A stretch of 64,000 nucleotides of DNA, taken from Mycobacterium paraffinicum. GTDB lineage: Bacteria > Actinomycetota > Actinomycetes > Mycobacteriales > Mycobacteriaceae. The DNA lies in contig NZ_MPNT01000006.1 of assembly GCF_001907675.1 (NCBI RefSeq), forward strand, positions 173,936-237,935. Direction: 5' to 3'. This document shows positions 54,750-64,000 of the stretch, piece after piece (position 1 is the first letter of the stretch; each line of letters begins with the position of its first letter). The position numbers and the translations under genes are program-made. Under the pieces are notes generated by a model. It searched no databases, was not told where the DNA came from, and saw nothing but the letters and a program-made list of their open reading frames with translations.

Positions 54750-57700
54750 CTAGTACACGTCGCGGTGGTAGCGCTTGTCGGCGCTCAACGACCGGACATA
54801 CTCCTTCGCAGCGTCGGGGTCGAGGCTGCCGTGCTCGGCCGCGAGTTCGCACAGCGCGCGGTCGACGTCCTTGGCCATCGGGTCCGCGGTCCCGCAGACG
54901 TACAGTTGCGCCCCGTCCTGCAGCCAGCGCCACAGCTCCGCCCCGCGGTTGCGCATCAGATGCTGCACGTAGATCTTGTCGCGTTGGTCCCGCGAGAACG
55001 CCAAGTCCAGCTCGGTGAGCAGCCCGTCGGCGTACATCTTTTCGATCTCGTCGCGGTAGTAGTAGTCGGTCGCGGCGTGCTGTTCGCCGAAGAACAGCCA
55101 GTTGGGACCGGTGTGCCCCAGGGCGCGTCGCTCCTGCAGAAAACCGCGGAACGGCGCGATGCCGGTGCCCGGCCCGATCATGATCATCGGCGTGTCCGGA
55201 TCGCTCGGGGGCCGGAAATTGCTCGACGGCTGCAGGTAAACGGCGATCCGATCGCCGGGGGAGCGGTCGGCGAGGTAGGTCGAACACACCCCGCGGCGTG
55301 GGACGCCCTGGAAGTTGTAGCGCACCGGCGAGACCGTCAGGTGGACCTCTTGCGGGCATTCCTTCGGGCTGGAAGAGATCGAATACAGCCGCGGCTGAAG
55401 GCGTTTCAGGACCCGCAGCCACTCGTGGGCCGACGCGGAGACCGGATGCTGTGCCAACAGGTCGATCGACTGGCGGCCCCACGTCCAATTGGCCAGAGCG
55501 GCTTTGTTTTCCGGCTTCAGCAGCTCGGCAAGCTTCGGGTCGCCGGTGCGCTCCTGGACGAACCTCACCAGGTCCCGGCTGATGTGGGCGATCTCGATTC
55601 GCTCGGTGAGCGCCGAGCGCAACGACATCAGGCCATGCTCGCCGACCTCGACGGGGGTCTGCCCGTCCAGGCCGGTGACGGTCAGCCATTCATCGACCAA
55701 CTGGTCACTGTTGCGCGGCCACACCCCGAGTGCATCACCGGCCTCGTAGCTGATGGTGTTCTCGGGCAGACGAAACACCAGCTGCCGGACGTCTTTTGCC
55801 GATTCCGGCCGGCCGAGCTTGATGTTCCGGGCCATGTCGGTGATCAGGGGATGCTTCTTGGTGTACCCGGCTGTCTTCGACCCGTCGGCCGGCCGGGGCG
55901 GCGTGGCGACCACGGAGGTTGCCGCCACCGGCGCACCCCCGTCGGGGCCCACCGGTGCGGGCGTGCGGGATAGCGCTTCGATGACACTGTCGAGCCACCT
56001 GGCCGCGGCCTCGTCGTAGTCGGGTTCGCAGTCGACCCGCTCGACGATGCGGGTCGCCCCCAGCTGCGCCAGCCGCTCGTCGAGCTTGCGCCCATGACCG
56101 CAGAAGTCGTCATAGTTGGAGTCGCCCAGCGCCAGCACCGCGTAGCGGGTGGCGGCGAATCGTGGTGCGGCGTCGGACGTGAGGGCCCGCCAGAGGCTGG
56201 CGCCGTTGTCGGGCGGGTCGCCGTCACCGGTGGTGCTGGTGACCAGCAGCAGCTGCCGAGCCGTCGGCAGTTCGGTCACCGGGAAGTCGTCCATGCTGTG
56301 CAGCGCGACGGGCAGGTTTTTCTCACCCAGTCGCGCCGCGATGTCGGCGGCGAGCTCTTCCGCGTTGCCGGTCTGCGACGCCCACAGCACGACGACGGGC
56401 GAGCGCTCGGCGGGTTTTGCTTCGGGTGGCCCGGTGATCGGCTCCTTGACCGCCGCGGCCGGCGTCGCGCGGGGCGCGTCGTTGCGCGAGAACAGGCCCG
56501 CGAGCAGGCCATCCACCCACAGCCGGGTGCTCGAATCGAAGGGAGCGCTTGGCGGCAGGGTCGGCACACCGGCCGCGCATCGACCTGGTTCCGACCGCAG
56601 GGCGGTCAGCATCCCGGCGAGATAGGAGCGGCCGAGCTCATCGAATTCCGGCACGGGCTTCGGTGCCACACCAAGCAGGGCGGCCAGGGCATCGACCTGT
56701 GACACGCTGATTTCCGGTACCTCCGTGGGCACGGGAGCTGGTGCGTCGACATCCGCCGATGGCTGCGGGCCCGCGCCCGGATCTGCAACGGGGACAGCGA
56801 CTTTCGCCAGTGCGACGGCGCAGGCTTTGAATTCCGGTTGGTTCGAGATCGGGTCGACCGCGTCATTGGTGACCGCGTTGATCGCCAGGTATTCGCCGAA
56901 AACGTCGTTCCAGTGGAACGGTGCGAAGCAGTTGCCGGGCCGCACCCGATCGCTGATCGCGGCGGGCAGCACGGCGCGACCGCGTCGGGAAGCGATTTCT
57001 ATCGCGTCACCCTCGGCGATCTGTAGTCGTGCAGCGTCGTCCGGGTGGAGTTCGACGAACGGCCCGGGATTGAGCTTGTTGAGCTTGGCGACCTTGCCGG
57101 TCTTGGTCATCGTGTGCCACTGGTGCGGCAGGCGACCGGTGTTCAACAGGAACGGGTAGTCGCCGTCGGGCATTTCCTCGGGCGGCAGGTGCGGGCGGGC
57201 GAAGAACACCGCGCGGCCACTCTCGGTGGGGAAGGCCAACCGCGGGGTGCTGCCGTCCTCGCGGACCAGCCGCGCCTGACTGACGCCGTCGTTGAGGTAG
57301 CGAATGGGGTTGCGGTTGCCGGCGCTCTCGGGTGCGCACGGCCATTGCAGCGGGCTCCGCCGTAGTCGCTCGTAGCTGATCCCCCGCAGGTCGTAGCCGG
57401 TCTTGGGGTTCGAAAACCGTTTGATCTCCTCGAAGACTTCCTCGGCGGAGTTGTAGCTGAACGCGTTTGCAAACCCCATCGCGCAGGCGATCCGGGCGAT
57501 GAGCTGCCAGTCGGGCATCGCGTCGCCCGGTGCTGCGATCGCCGGTTGGAAGAGCGTCATGGTGCGCTCGGAGTTGACCATCACGCCCTCGGCTTCCGAC
57601 CACAGGGCCGCAGGAAGGAGCACGTCGGCGTATTCGTTGGTCTCCGTTTCTTCGAAGGCGTCTTGGGCGATCACCAGCTCTGCGCGCTCCAGGCCGGCCA

Positions 57701-58985
57701 GCACCGTCTTCCGATTGGCAACGGAGGCAACCGGGTTGGTGCAGACGATCCAGCACGCCTTGATATCGCCGTCGGCCATCCGGGAGAACATGTCGATGGT
57801 GCCGGTCCCGACGTCCGTGCGGAGCGCTCCCCGCGGGATGCCCCACTGGTCTTCGGTGAAGGCGCGGTCGTCCGCGGACAGGACGGAGCGCTGTCCGGGC
57901 AATCCCGGTCCCATGTAACCCATTTCGCGGCCGCCCATCGCGTTGGGCTGGCCGGTGAGCGAGAAGGGGCCACTGCCGGGTTTGCAGATCGCGCCGGTGG
58001 CCAGGTGGAGATTGCAGATGGCGTTGGTGTTCCAGGTGCCATGGGTGCTCTGGTTGAGGCCCATGGTCCAGCAGCTCATGAAATTGTCGGCCTCGCCGAT
58101 CATCCGGGCCGCTGCGCGGATGTCGTCCTCGGGAATACCGGTGATCTCGCTGACCGCGTCGGGGGTGTACTGCGCCAGGAAGCTGGGCATCACCTCCCAC
58201 CCCTCGGTGAACTCGGCGATGAATGCGGGATCGGTGTGCCCATTCTCGACGATCAGGTGCAGTAACCCGTTGAGCAGTGCGAGATCGGAACCGGGTGCGA
58301 TCTGCAGGAACAGGTCCGCCTTTTCGGCGGTCGCCGTGCGGCGCGGGTCGACCACGATCAGTCTGGCCCCGGCCTTGACGCGTTCCATCATCCGCAAGAA
58401 GAGGATGGGATGGCAGTCCGCCATGTTTGCGCCGATGACGAAGAAGACGTCGGCGTGTTCGAAGTCTTGGTACGAGCCGGGCGGCCCGTCGGCGCCCAGG
58501 GAGAGCTTGTAGCCGGAGCCGGCGCTGGCCATGCACAGCCGTGAGTTCGACTCGATCTGGTTGGTGCCGATGAAGCCCTTGGTCAGCTTGTTCGCCAGAT
58601 ACTGCGCCTCGATGGACATCTGGCCCGACACATACATGGCAAAGGAATCCGGGCCATGGGCATCGATGATTGCACGTAACCGCTGGGCGGAGTGGGCGAT
58701 TGCGCGCTCGACAGCGACGGCCTGGGCGGGCTCGCCACGGTCGGCGCGCAGATACGCCGATTCCAGTCGCCCGGGCACCTTCAGCAAGTCCGACGTGGTG
58801 GCACCTTTGGTGCACAGCCGGCCGAAGTTGGCTGGATGTTGTTTGTTTCCAACCGACTTCCCGATGTGGCGCCGGCCGCTCTGGGGATCGGTTGTGACCT
58901 GCAACACCATGCCGCAGCCGACGCCGCAGTATGCGCACACGCTGTTCACGGCATCGTTGTTCGACGCCATGGACTCGGTGGACAC
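54750..58985 (-). CDS. Assimilatory nitrate reductase/CysJ-like flavoprotein fusion
   Basis: 1411 residues. Residues 1-~700 are a molybdopterin oxidoreductase of the NarB/NasA class with a [4Fe-4S] site (C17, C20, C24, C58). After a linker comes a flavodoxin domain (~870-1010; [12 protein letters not shown]) and a CysJ/P450-reductase-type FAD/NADPH unit (~1030-1411; [21 protein letters not shown], terminal VY). It can pass electrons from NADPH via FAD and FMN to nitrate in one chain, giving nitrite. Start set at GTG 58985 because GGAGGGAAGG precedes it; an ATG at 59051 would add 22 residues. Confidence 0.9.
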   Translation of the reverse strand: MSTESMASNNDAVNSVCAYCGVGCGMVLQVTTDPQSGRRHIGKSVGNKQHPANFGRLCTKGATTSDLLKVPGRLESAYLRADRGEPAQAVAVERAIAHSAQRLRAIIDAHGPDSFAMYVSGQMSIEAQYLANKLTKGFIGTNQIESNSRLCMASAGSGYKLSLGADGPPGSYQDFEHADVFFVIGANMADCHPILFLRMMERVKAGARLIVVDPRRTATAEKADLFLQIAPGSDLALLNGLLHLIVENGHTDPAFIAEFTEGWEVMPSFLAQYTPDAVSEITGIPEDDIRAAARMIGEADNFMSCWTMGLNQSTHGTWNTNAICNLHLATGAICKPGSGPFSLTGQPNAMGGREMGYMGPGLPGQRSVLSADDRAFTEDQWGIPRGALRTDVGTGTIDMFSRMADGDIKACWIVCTNPVASVANRKTVLAGLERAELVIAQDAFEETETNEYADVLLPAALWSEAEGVMVNSERTMTLFQPAIAAPGDAMPDWQLIARIACAMGFANAFSYNSAEEVFEEIKRFSNPKTGYDLRGISYERLRRSPLQWPCAPESAGNRNPIRYLNDGVSQARLVREDGSTPRLAFPTESGRAVFFARPHLPPEEMPDGDYPFLLNTGRLPHQWHTMTKTGKVAKLNKLNPGPFVELHPDDAARLQIAEGDAIEIASRRGRAVLPAAISDRVRPGNCFAPFHWNDVFGEYLAINAVTNDAVDPISNQPEFKACAVALAKVAVPVADPGAGPQPSADVDAPAPVPTEVPEISVSQVDALAALLGVAPKPVPEFDELGRSYLAGMLTALRSEPGRCAAGVPTLPPSAPFDSSTRLWVDGLLAGLFSRNDAPRATPAAAVKEPITGPPEAKPAERSPVVVLWASQTGNAEELAADIAARLGEKNLPVALHSMDDFPVTELPTARQLLLVTSTTGDGDPPDNGASLWRALTSDAAPRFAATRYAVLALGDSNYDDFCGHGRKLDERLAQLGATRIVERVDCEPDYDEAAARWLDSVIEALSRTPAPVGPDGGAPVAATSVVATPPRPADGSKTAGYTKKHPLITDMARNIKLGRPESAKDVRQLVFRLPENTISYEAGDALGVWPRNSDQLVDEWLTVTGLDGQTPVEVGEHGLMSLRSALTERIEIAHISRDLVRFVQERTGDPKLAELLKPENKAALANWTWGRQSIDLLAQHPVSASAHEWLRVLKRLQPRLYSISSSPKECPQEVHLTVSPVRYNFQGVPRRGVCSTYLADRSPGDRIAVYLQPSSNFRPPSDPDTPMIMIGPGTGIAPFRGFLQERRALGHTGPNWLFFGEQHAATDYYYRDEIEKMYADGLLTELDLAFSRDQRDKIYVQHLMRNRGAELWRWLQDGAQLYVCGTADPMAKDVDRALCELAAEHGSLDPDAAKEYVRSLSADKRYHRDVY

Positions 58986-59255
58986 GCCTGCCTTCCCTCC
59001 GTTGAGCACAACGGGCTTTACGTGAATGGTGCGACCGGGATGTTTCGACACCGGGTATCGGGAGTTTCCCCCGCTTTACGGCTTCCTCTCACCGGCCCAA
59101 GCGCGTCCGTGAACTCTCGGGAGTGCCGCATAACCCCAGGTCAGGGCGGGTCATCATCGACCAGCCAACCCCGGCCAGGCTACCCGCGGGGCCTGATGCA
59201 TGACCTGTCAGAACGGGGTCTCGGACCAAATAAACGGGACATTCACAGCCTTCGC

Positions 59256-59261
59256 TAAGCT
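59256..59261 (+). promoter_or_regulatory. Possible -10 element giving a leaderless lppP mRNA
   Basis: TAAGCT ends 6 bases before the GTG of lppP, the spacing of leaderless transcripts, and no Shine-Dalgarno is present. No clear -35 seen. Confidence 0.35.
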
Positions 59262-59267
59262 CACCGA

Positions 59268-59750
59268 GTGCGTCAGCTGATCGTGATCCTGGTGATCCTG
59301 CTGGCCTCGGGGTGCGGTGGGCACCAAACCAGTTCGCCGCCGACCTCGGCCGAGACGTGCAAGGATTCCGACGGGCCGACGCCCGACGCGGTGCGGCGGG
59401 CGATCGCGGCGGTGCCCATCACCATCCCCGGTACGAGTTGGGTGGAAATCGCTCGGGGACATGCCAAAAAGTGCCGGCTCTATTGGGTGCAGATCATCCC
59501 GACCATCGCCAGCGAGTCCACCGGGCAGCAGCTGCTGTTCTTCGATCACAACACGCCGCTCGGTACTGCCACCCCGAATCCCAAGCCGTACATCACCGTG
59601 TTAGCGCCGTCCGACGACACCGTTGCCGTTCAATACCAGTGGTTGAAGGGTAACGATCAGCCGTGCTGTCCCACCGGTAGCGGGACGGTGAAGTTCGGGA
59701 TCGGCCCGGACGGTAAGCTGAAGGCGCTCGGTCCGATCCCGAATCAATAG
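59268..59750 (+). CDS. lppP: Lipoprotein LppP
   Basis: 160 residues from GTG 59268. Signal peptide with lipobox LASGC (C16), then the LppP/LprE domain (TCKDSDGPTPDAVRRAIAAV, QYQWLKGNDQPCCPTG). Closely similar to Rv2330c. Function unknown; exposed on the outer face of the plasma membrane. Confidence 0.9.
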   Translation: MRQLIVILVILLASGCGGHQTSSPPTSAETCKDSDGPTPDAVRRAIAAVPITIPGTSWVEIARGHAKKCRLYWVQIIPTIASESTGQQLLFFDHNTPLGTATPNPKPYITVLAPSDDTVAVQYQWLKGNDQPCCPTGSGTVKFGIGPDGKLKALGPIPNQ

Positions 59751-59780
59751 CGTTGCGTCACAACGTGAGCAGGCGGTGCG

Positions 59781-61733
59781 TCAGTGCGTGGCGGCGTCCG
59801 TCAGGTTCTCCGGATGCAGCATCTCGGCGTAGCGCAGCTGCTCGGGGATTCCGAAACCGTCGACGAGTGTCTCCGCATGCGGTCGCAGCGCGCGGCACCG
59901 ATCGTTGATGCCTCGGGTGACCGCCTTGGCCCGCTCGGTGGACAGGTACCGATGTTCGATGTACCACGCCTTATCGTCGTCGATGACAGAAAGCGCGTAC
60001 AGATCGCAGAGGATGCCCAGCAGTTCGCACGCCTCCTCGTGCGGGCAGGCGTCGATGCCGGCGACGAACGCCTCGAGCACCACCCGGTCGATGTGCGCGG
60101 ACGCCGCGTGTAAAACGTGGTCCTGCACCGTGTTGAACGCTTCGAACTCCGACATCTCCTTGGATTTGGCCTGCAACCGGCGGGCCACGGACGCCAGCAG
60201 ATATTCCTCGCGGTCCTCGAACATCTTGATCTGCGTACCGCGGTTGAAGAGGCTGCCCTCTTCCTCGCTGTCCTGCCGGGCATCCACGATCGTCTGGATA
60301 ATCGTCTCGGCCGCAGTCCGTTTGACGACGCGCTCGCCGACAGTGTTGGCGGCGAAGCGCACCCACTCGACGGGGCTCATGCTGCGGATGTCGTCGGCGT
60401 AGGCCGTCAGCAGCTCCTTGGCCACCAACTGCGTCAGCACGTGGTTGTCGCCCTCGAACGTGGTGAACACGTCGGTGTCGCCGCGCAGCGCAACCAGCCG
60501 GTTCTCCGCCATGTAACCCGCGCCGCCGCAGGCCTCGCGCGCCTCCTGAATCGCGCGCGACGCGTGCCAGGTGTTGGCCGCCTTCAGCCCGGCGGCACGC
60601 GCCTCCAATTCGCGCTGCTCGTCGGCGTCCACCGCGTCCGCGGTCTGGATGTCGTGGCACTTGCTGACCAGCTCGTTTTGGGCGAATTGCAGCGCGTATG
60701 ACTTCGCGATCAAAGGGAACAGCCGGCGCTGGTGCACCAGGTAGTCCATGATGAGCACCTCGGACTCGTCGTCGGGCGCACTGAACTGCTTGCGCTGCAA
60801 CGCATATCGCGTCGCGATGTCCAGCGCGACGCGGGCGGCGGCGCCGGCGCTGCCGCCCACCGTGATCCGCCCGCGCACCAACGTGCCCAGCATGGTGAAG
60901 AACCGGCGGCTGGTGTTCTCGATCGGCGAGGTGTAGGTGCCGTCCGGCGCCACGTCGCCGTATTTGTTGAGCAGGTTCACCCGCGGGACCCGGACGTGGT
61001 CGAAGACGATGCGGCCGTTGTCGACACCGGGGAGGCCGCCCTTGTATTCGCAGTCCGACGTCGTCACCCCGGGCAGGTCGTTGCCCTCCGCGTCGCGGAT
61101 CGGCACCAGCAGGCAATGCACGCCGTGGTTGACCGGCTTGCCGTCCTCGGTCGTGATCAGTTGGGCGAATACCGCTGCCATGGTGGCCGTTTCGGCCGCG
61201 CCGCCGATGTAGTCCTTGCGGGCCGTCGGCGTCGGGGAGTCGATGACGAACTCCTCCGTGGCCGGGTCGTAGGTTGCGGTGGTCTCCAGCGACTGAACGT
61301 CGCTGCCGTGTCCGGTCTCGGTCATCGCGAAGCAGCCCCGCAATTCGAGGCTGATGATCTTCTTCACGTACGCCTCGTGGTGGCGCTCGGTGCCCAGATT
61401 TTCGACGGCGCCGCCGAACAGCCCCCACTGGACGCCCGCCTTCACCATCAGCGACAGATCCGACATGGCGAGCATCTCGATCATGGTGATCGCCGCGCCG
61501 ATGTCGCCGGTGCCGCCGTGCTCCTTGCGGAAGTTGTCGGCGGCGGCACCGAAGGCGGCCATGATCCTCATCTGCTCGGCCACCTTGGTGCGCGCAATCA
61601 CGGTGTTCGGGGTGTAGTGCGGCCGGAAGAGGTCCACGCTCATGGTGGACCGCAGCTGGTTTCTGGTGTCGCGCCAACGCCCGTCGAGGGCGTCTCGCAG
61701 CTGGTCGGCAACGGTGGTGGTCTCTGGCGCCAT
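59781..61733 (-). CDS. Acyl-CoA dehydrogenase/oxidase family protein
   Basis: 650 residues, longer than ordinary acyl-CoA dehydrogenases and close to the acyl-CoA oxidase length. FAD/acyl-CoA motifs CFAMTETGHGSDVQSLETTA, NTSRRFFTMLGTLVRGRI and ACGGAGYM (~405) are present. Likely a first beta-oxidation step on an acyl-CoA of unknown chain. Convergent with lppP (30 bases between stops). Confidence 0.88.
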   Translation of the reverse strand: MAPETTTVADQLRDALDGRWRDTRNQLRSTMSVDLFRPHYTPNTVIARTKVAEQMRIMAAFGAAADNFRKEHGGTGDIGAAITMIEMLAMSDLSLMVKAGVQWGLFGGAVENLGTERHHEAYVKKIISLELRGCFAMTETGHGSDVQSLETTATYDPATEEFVIDSPTPTARKDYIGGAAETATMAAVFAQLITTEDGKPVNHGVHCLLVPIRDAEGNDLPGVTTSDCEYKGGLPGVDNGRIVFDHVRVPRVNLLNKYGDVAPDGTYTSPIENTSRRFFTMLGTLVRGRITVGGSAGAAARVALDIATRYALQRKQFSAPDDESEVLIMDYLVHQRRLFPLIAKSYALQFAQNELVSKCHDIQTADAVDADEQRELEARAAGLKAANTWHASRAIQEAREACGGAGYMAENRLVALRGDTDVFTTFEGDNHVLTQLVAKELLTAYADDIRSMSPVEWVRFAANTVGERVVKRTAAETIIQTIVDARQDSEEEGSLFNRGTQIKMFEDREEYLLASVARRLQAKSKEMSEFEAFNTVQDHVLHAASAHIDRVVLEAFVAGIDACPHEEACELLGILCDLYALSVIDDDKAWYIEHRYLSTERAKAVTRGINDRCRALRPHAETLVDGFGIPEQLRYAEMLHPENLTDAATH

Positions 61734-61809
61734 AACCCGACCGTATCTCGCGGTTCACGTCGCGGGTATAACGACCCGATCCCAATTGGCGGTGCTGGTC
61801 AGCGACGAC

Positions 61810-64000
61810 TCAGTTCGTGTTGAGCGGGGTGCGCTGAGGGGCTTGGCGCTGCCGCGGCCGCAGCCGGTAGAGGGTGAAGCCGGCCGCCGCGACGCCGAGC
61901 AGGACAAGCATCATCATGTCGAACAGCCACCAGCCGCTGTAGTGGGTCCACGTTTGGCAGTCGGCGGCCAAGGGGTCGACCCGGCGCAGGTTGGCCGTGG
62001 ACGCGGCTGCGGCGAAGCCCCAGCGGGCGGGCACGAACCAGGAGATCTGTTGCAAGCCCCACTTGCTCACGAGCTGAACGAGGCTTCCGTTGAAGAGCGC
62101 GGAGGCCAGGATCACCGGCAGCAGCAGCGGGAGGACTTCGCGTAGCGACTTGCCCAGGCTCGATAAGGCGAGCCCGACCACCGCGGACACGATGGCCGTC
62201 ACTGCCAGGCTCACATAGAGCTCGACGGTGGCGTTGTGCAGCAGGGCCGCGCCACCCGCCGGTCCGCCCTTGTCGGCGATGACGATGGCGAACACGACGG
62301 CCGTCAGGATCGCCGCGACGAGGCTGAACACCAGGATCTTGGCGGCCAGATAGGCCACGGTCGACAGGCCGAGCGCCTGCTCGCGGCGCAAGATGCGATG
62401 CTCGCGCGCCACGGTGCGGATCGTCAGCGCGGTGCCGATGATCACCGCGGCGATGTTGAGCGCGGCCAGGATCTCGATGGCTTCGTGGGGGTGGGCGTCG
62501 CCGGCATGGGGCCGGGTCAGGCCCGAAGCGCCCGGGATCAGCAGCGCCAGGGCCGCCAGCACCAACGGCAGCAGCACCAGGAACACGACGTAGAGGCGGT
62601 CGCCGAGGAGCAGCCGGACGTCGCGGCGGGCCAGCAGCCGGACTTGCCGCCCCAGCGGGGTTTCGGCGGGCGGCGGCGCCGGGGGGGCGATCTCGGGCGG
62701 CGTGCGAGCCGCCGGTGGTTGGGCGCGAAACGCGCGGTGGGTTCCGGCGGGGTCCGCCCTTACCCGTTCCAGCACTTGCGACCAGTCGGCGGTGCCCAGC
62801 GCGGATTCGGCCTGCCCGGGCGGCCCCAGGAACGCCGTCGTACCGGCTGAAGTCAACAGCAGCGCCTGGTCGCACAGGTCGAGGTTCGTCAACGACGTTT
62901 GCGATGACATGGTCGCCACCACCACGCAGCCGATGTCGGCCTGGCGCCGCAGCATCGTCATGACGTGACGTTGTTGCTGCGCATCCAGACCGGCGGTTGG
63001 CTCGTCGACGACGAGCAGCGTCGGCCGAGTGAGGAGCTCGATGGCCAGCCCGGCGCACCGTCGCACTTCGGGTGAAAGCTTGCCGATCCGGGTGGACCGG
63101 TGCTCCGAGAGATCCAGTTCCTCGAGGACCTGATTGACCACGCGGTCGCGTTGCTCGGGTGAGATGTCCTGCGGCAGGCGCAGTTCGGCGGCGTACCCCA
63201 ACTCCCTTTCAACGGTGAGCTGGCGGTGTAAGGGGTCCTGGGGCGAGACGATGCCGATGCGGGCGCGCATGAATGCCGGCTCTGCGTGCACGTCGTGGCC
63301 GTCGACGGTGACGCGCCCGGAGCTGGGCTGCCTCGTCCCGGCGAGCAACTCGAGGAGGGCGGAGTTGCGGGTGGCCGTCGGCCCGACGAGGGCGGTGAGG
63401 GTGCCCGGACGCGCCGAGAACGAGATGCCCGACAACACGTCGCGCCGGTCGACCGTCAGTCCCAGTTGGTATGCGGTGACCCCGAGGGTGCGGGCCTCGG
63501 CTTGGAGCGGCAATCGATAGGTGGAGTTTCCGGTTTCCGTTGCGCCGACGGCCGGACGGGGGACGCGGAATTTCGAGGTGACCATCCGCTCGATGAGGCC
63601 CGGAGTCTTCGCCTGTGCATCCGCCGCGGGGATCGCCCGGACGGGCGGAGCCGGCGGTGGGTGGGCGGGAGGTTCGGCCGCCGGCGGCTGGGGCGGCGGC
63701 AGCACCCGCATGCGCTGGGTCTCGCGCTCGGTCGGGGTCCGTAGGTTCGGATCGCCCGGATGAGCGGGTTGCGGCGGGACGGGCGGAGGCGGCGGGTAAG
63801 CGGGCGGTCGAGCCGGCGCCTGCCGGGGCGGACCGGCCGGGTGAGCGATTTCGAAAACTAGCCGGGGACCGCGCTGCGGATCACCGATGCTGATCGCCTG
63901 ACCATTGCGAATCGTGACCGTCGAGGCACGCGCGCCGTCGACGAAGATGCCGTTGTGGCTCAGGTCGATCGCCACCCACTGCGTGCCCGCGAATCGCAAC
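61810..64000 (-). CDS. FHA-domain ABC transporter protein with a degenerate ATPase (5' end outside window)
   Basis: Open to the window edge; 729 residues visible. Order: end of an FHA phosphothreonine-binding domain (LSHNGIFVDG), a Pro-rich linker, an ABC nucleotide-binding domain (~170-385), and an ABC2-type membrane domain with about six helices. It looks like an Rv1747 paralogue (ABCG-like half transporter). The ATP site is damaged: Walker A reads GPTATRNSALLE without the GK(S/T), the signature reads LSPEVRR instead of LSGGQ, and the H-loop His is missing, while Walker B LLVVDEPTAGLD is intact. Confidence 0.85.
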   Translation of the reverse strand, partial: LRFAGTQWVAIDLSHNGIFVDGARASTVTIRNGQAISIGDPQRGPRLVFEIAHPAGPPRQAPARPPAYPPPPPVPPQPAHPGDPNLRTPTERETQRMRVLPPPQPPAAEPPAHPPPAPPVRAIPAADAQAKTPGLIERMVTSKFRVPRPAVGATETGNSTYRLPLQAEARTLGVTAYQLGLTVDRRDVLSGISFSARPGTLTALVGPTATRNSALLELLAGTRQPSSGRVTVDGHDVHAEPAFMRARIGIVSPQDPLHRQLTVERELGYAAELRLPQDISPEQRDRVVNQVLEELDLSEHRSTRIGKLSPEVRRCAGLAIELLTRPTLLVVDEPTAGLDAQQQRHVMTMLRRQADIGCVVVATMSSQTSLTNLDLCDQALLLTSAGTTAFLGPPGQAESALGTADWSQVLERVRADPAGTHRAFRAQPPAARTPPEIAPPAPPPAETPLGRQVRLLARRDVRLLLGDRLYVVFLVLLPLVLAALALLIPGASGLTRPHAGDAHPHEAIEILAALNIAAVIIGTALTIRTVAREHRILRREQALGLSTVAYLAAKILVFSLVAAILTAVVFAIVIADKGGPAGGAALLHNATVELYVSLAVTAIVSAVVGLALSSLGKSLREVLPLLLPVILASALFNGSLVQLVSKWGLQQISWFVPARWGFAAAASTANLRRVDPLAADCQTWTHYSGWWLFDMMMLVLLGVAAAGFTLYRLRPRQRQAPQRTPLNTN

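Noticed and set aside
1..64000. Insertion sequences, prophage genes or toxin-antitoxin pairs
   Set aside because: I looked for transposase, integrase and small paired genes and saw none.

Overview
The window is about 64 kb of high-GC chromosome from a slow-growing, non-tuberculous Mycobacterium, most likely of the M. avium complex or a close relative. The evidence is the near-identity of many proteins to M. tuberculosis Rv2330c–Rv2372c in largely the same order (rsmE, phoH1, ybeY, a CBS/CorC protein, era, amiA2, recO, uppS, zur, smtB, glyS, PPE, dgt, dnaG, tRNA-Asn, mez, cysE/cysK1, lppP), together with an MMP-I type encapsulin, a YrbE/Mce operon and a trehalose 2-sulfotransferase. No insertion sequence, phage gene or CRISPR array is visible.

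Layout. 1–6 kb: RNA modification, ribosome maturation and GTPase genes in a tightly overlapping chain. 6–10.5 kb: an inserted block absent from M. tuberculosis (frameshifted DUF2795 gene and an SDR enzyme, each behind a SigF-like promoter, then a PLP decarboxylase and a RecQ helicase). 10.5–18 kb: amiA2, recO, uppS, zinc regulators and glyS. 18–28 kb: PPE protein, TPM protein, dgt, a second SodC-like lipoprotein, dnaG, tRNA-Asn, malic enzyme. 28–41 kb: a sulfur-metabolism region. 41.5–52.4 kb: a complete yrbE–mce operon with two Mce-associated proteins and a CAP protein. 52.4–59 kb: a rhodanese–sulfite oxidase fusion, decayed gene fragments, and a giant nitrate reductase/CysJ-like fusion. 59–64 kb: lppP, an acyl-CoA dehydrogenase/oxidase, and an FHA–ABC protein cut by the window end.

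The most interesting part is 28–41 kb. A minus-strand operon (thioester-domain-like protein, cysK1, cysE, membrane thioredoxin) is preceded by a leaderless 23-codon small ORF whose last seven codons encode six cysteines. The eight bases just after its stop codon are complementary to the Shine-Dalgarno region of the next gene. This is the architecture expected of a cysteine-sensing translational attenuator. Divergently transcribed from the same intergenic region is a family 2A encapsulin shell gene overlapping its cysteine desulfurase cargo gene, whose N-terminal arm contains a 57-residue unit repeated three times. FMN monooxygenases for organosulfur compounds, a YeiH-type exporter and the sulfotransferase Stf0 flank this core, and sulfite oxidase/rhodanese and nitrate-assimilation genes follow after the mce operon. 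Making cysteine, stripping its sulfur inside a protein shell, and moving or oxidising sulfur compounds are therefore encoded side by side.
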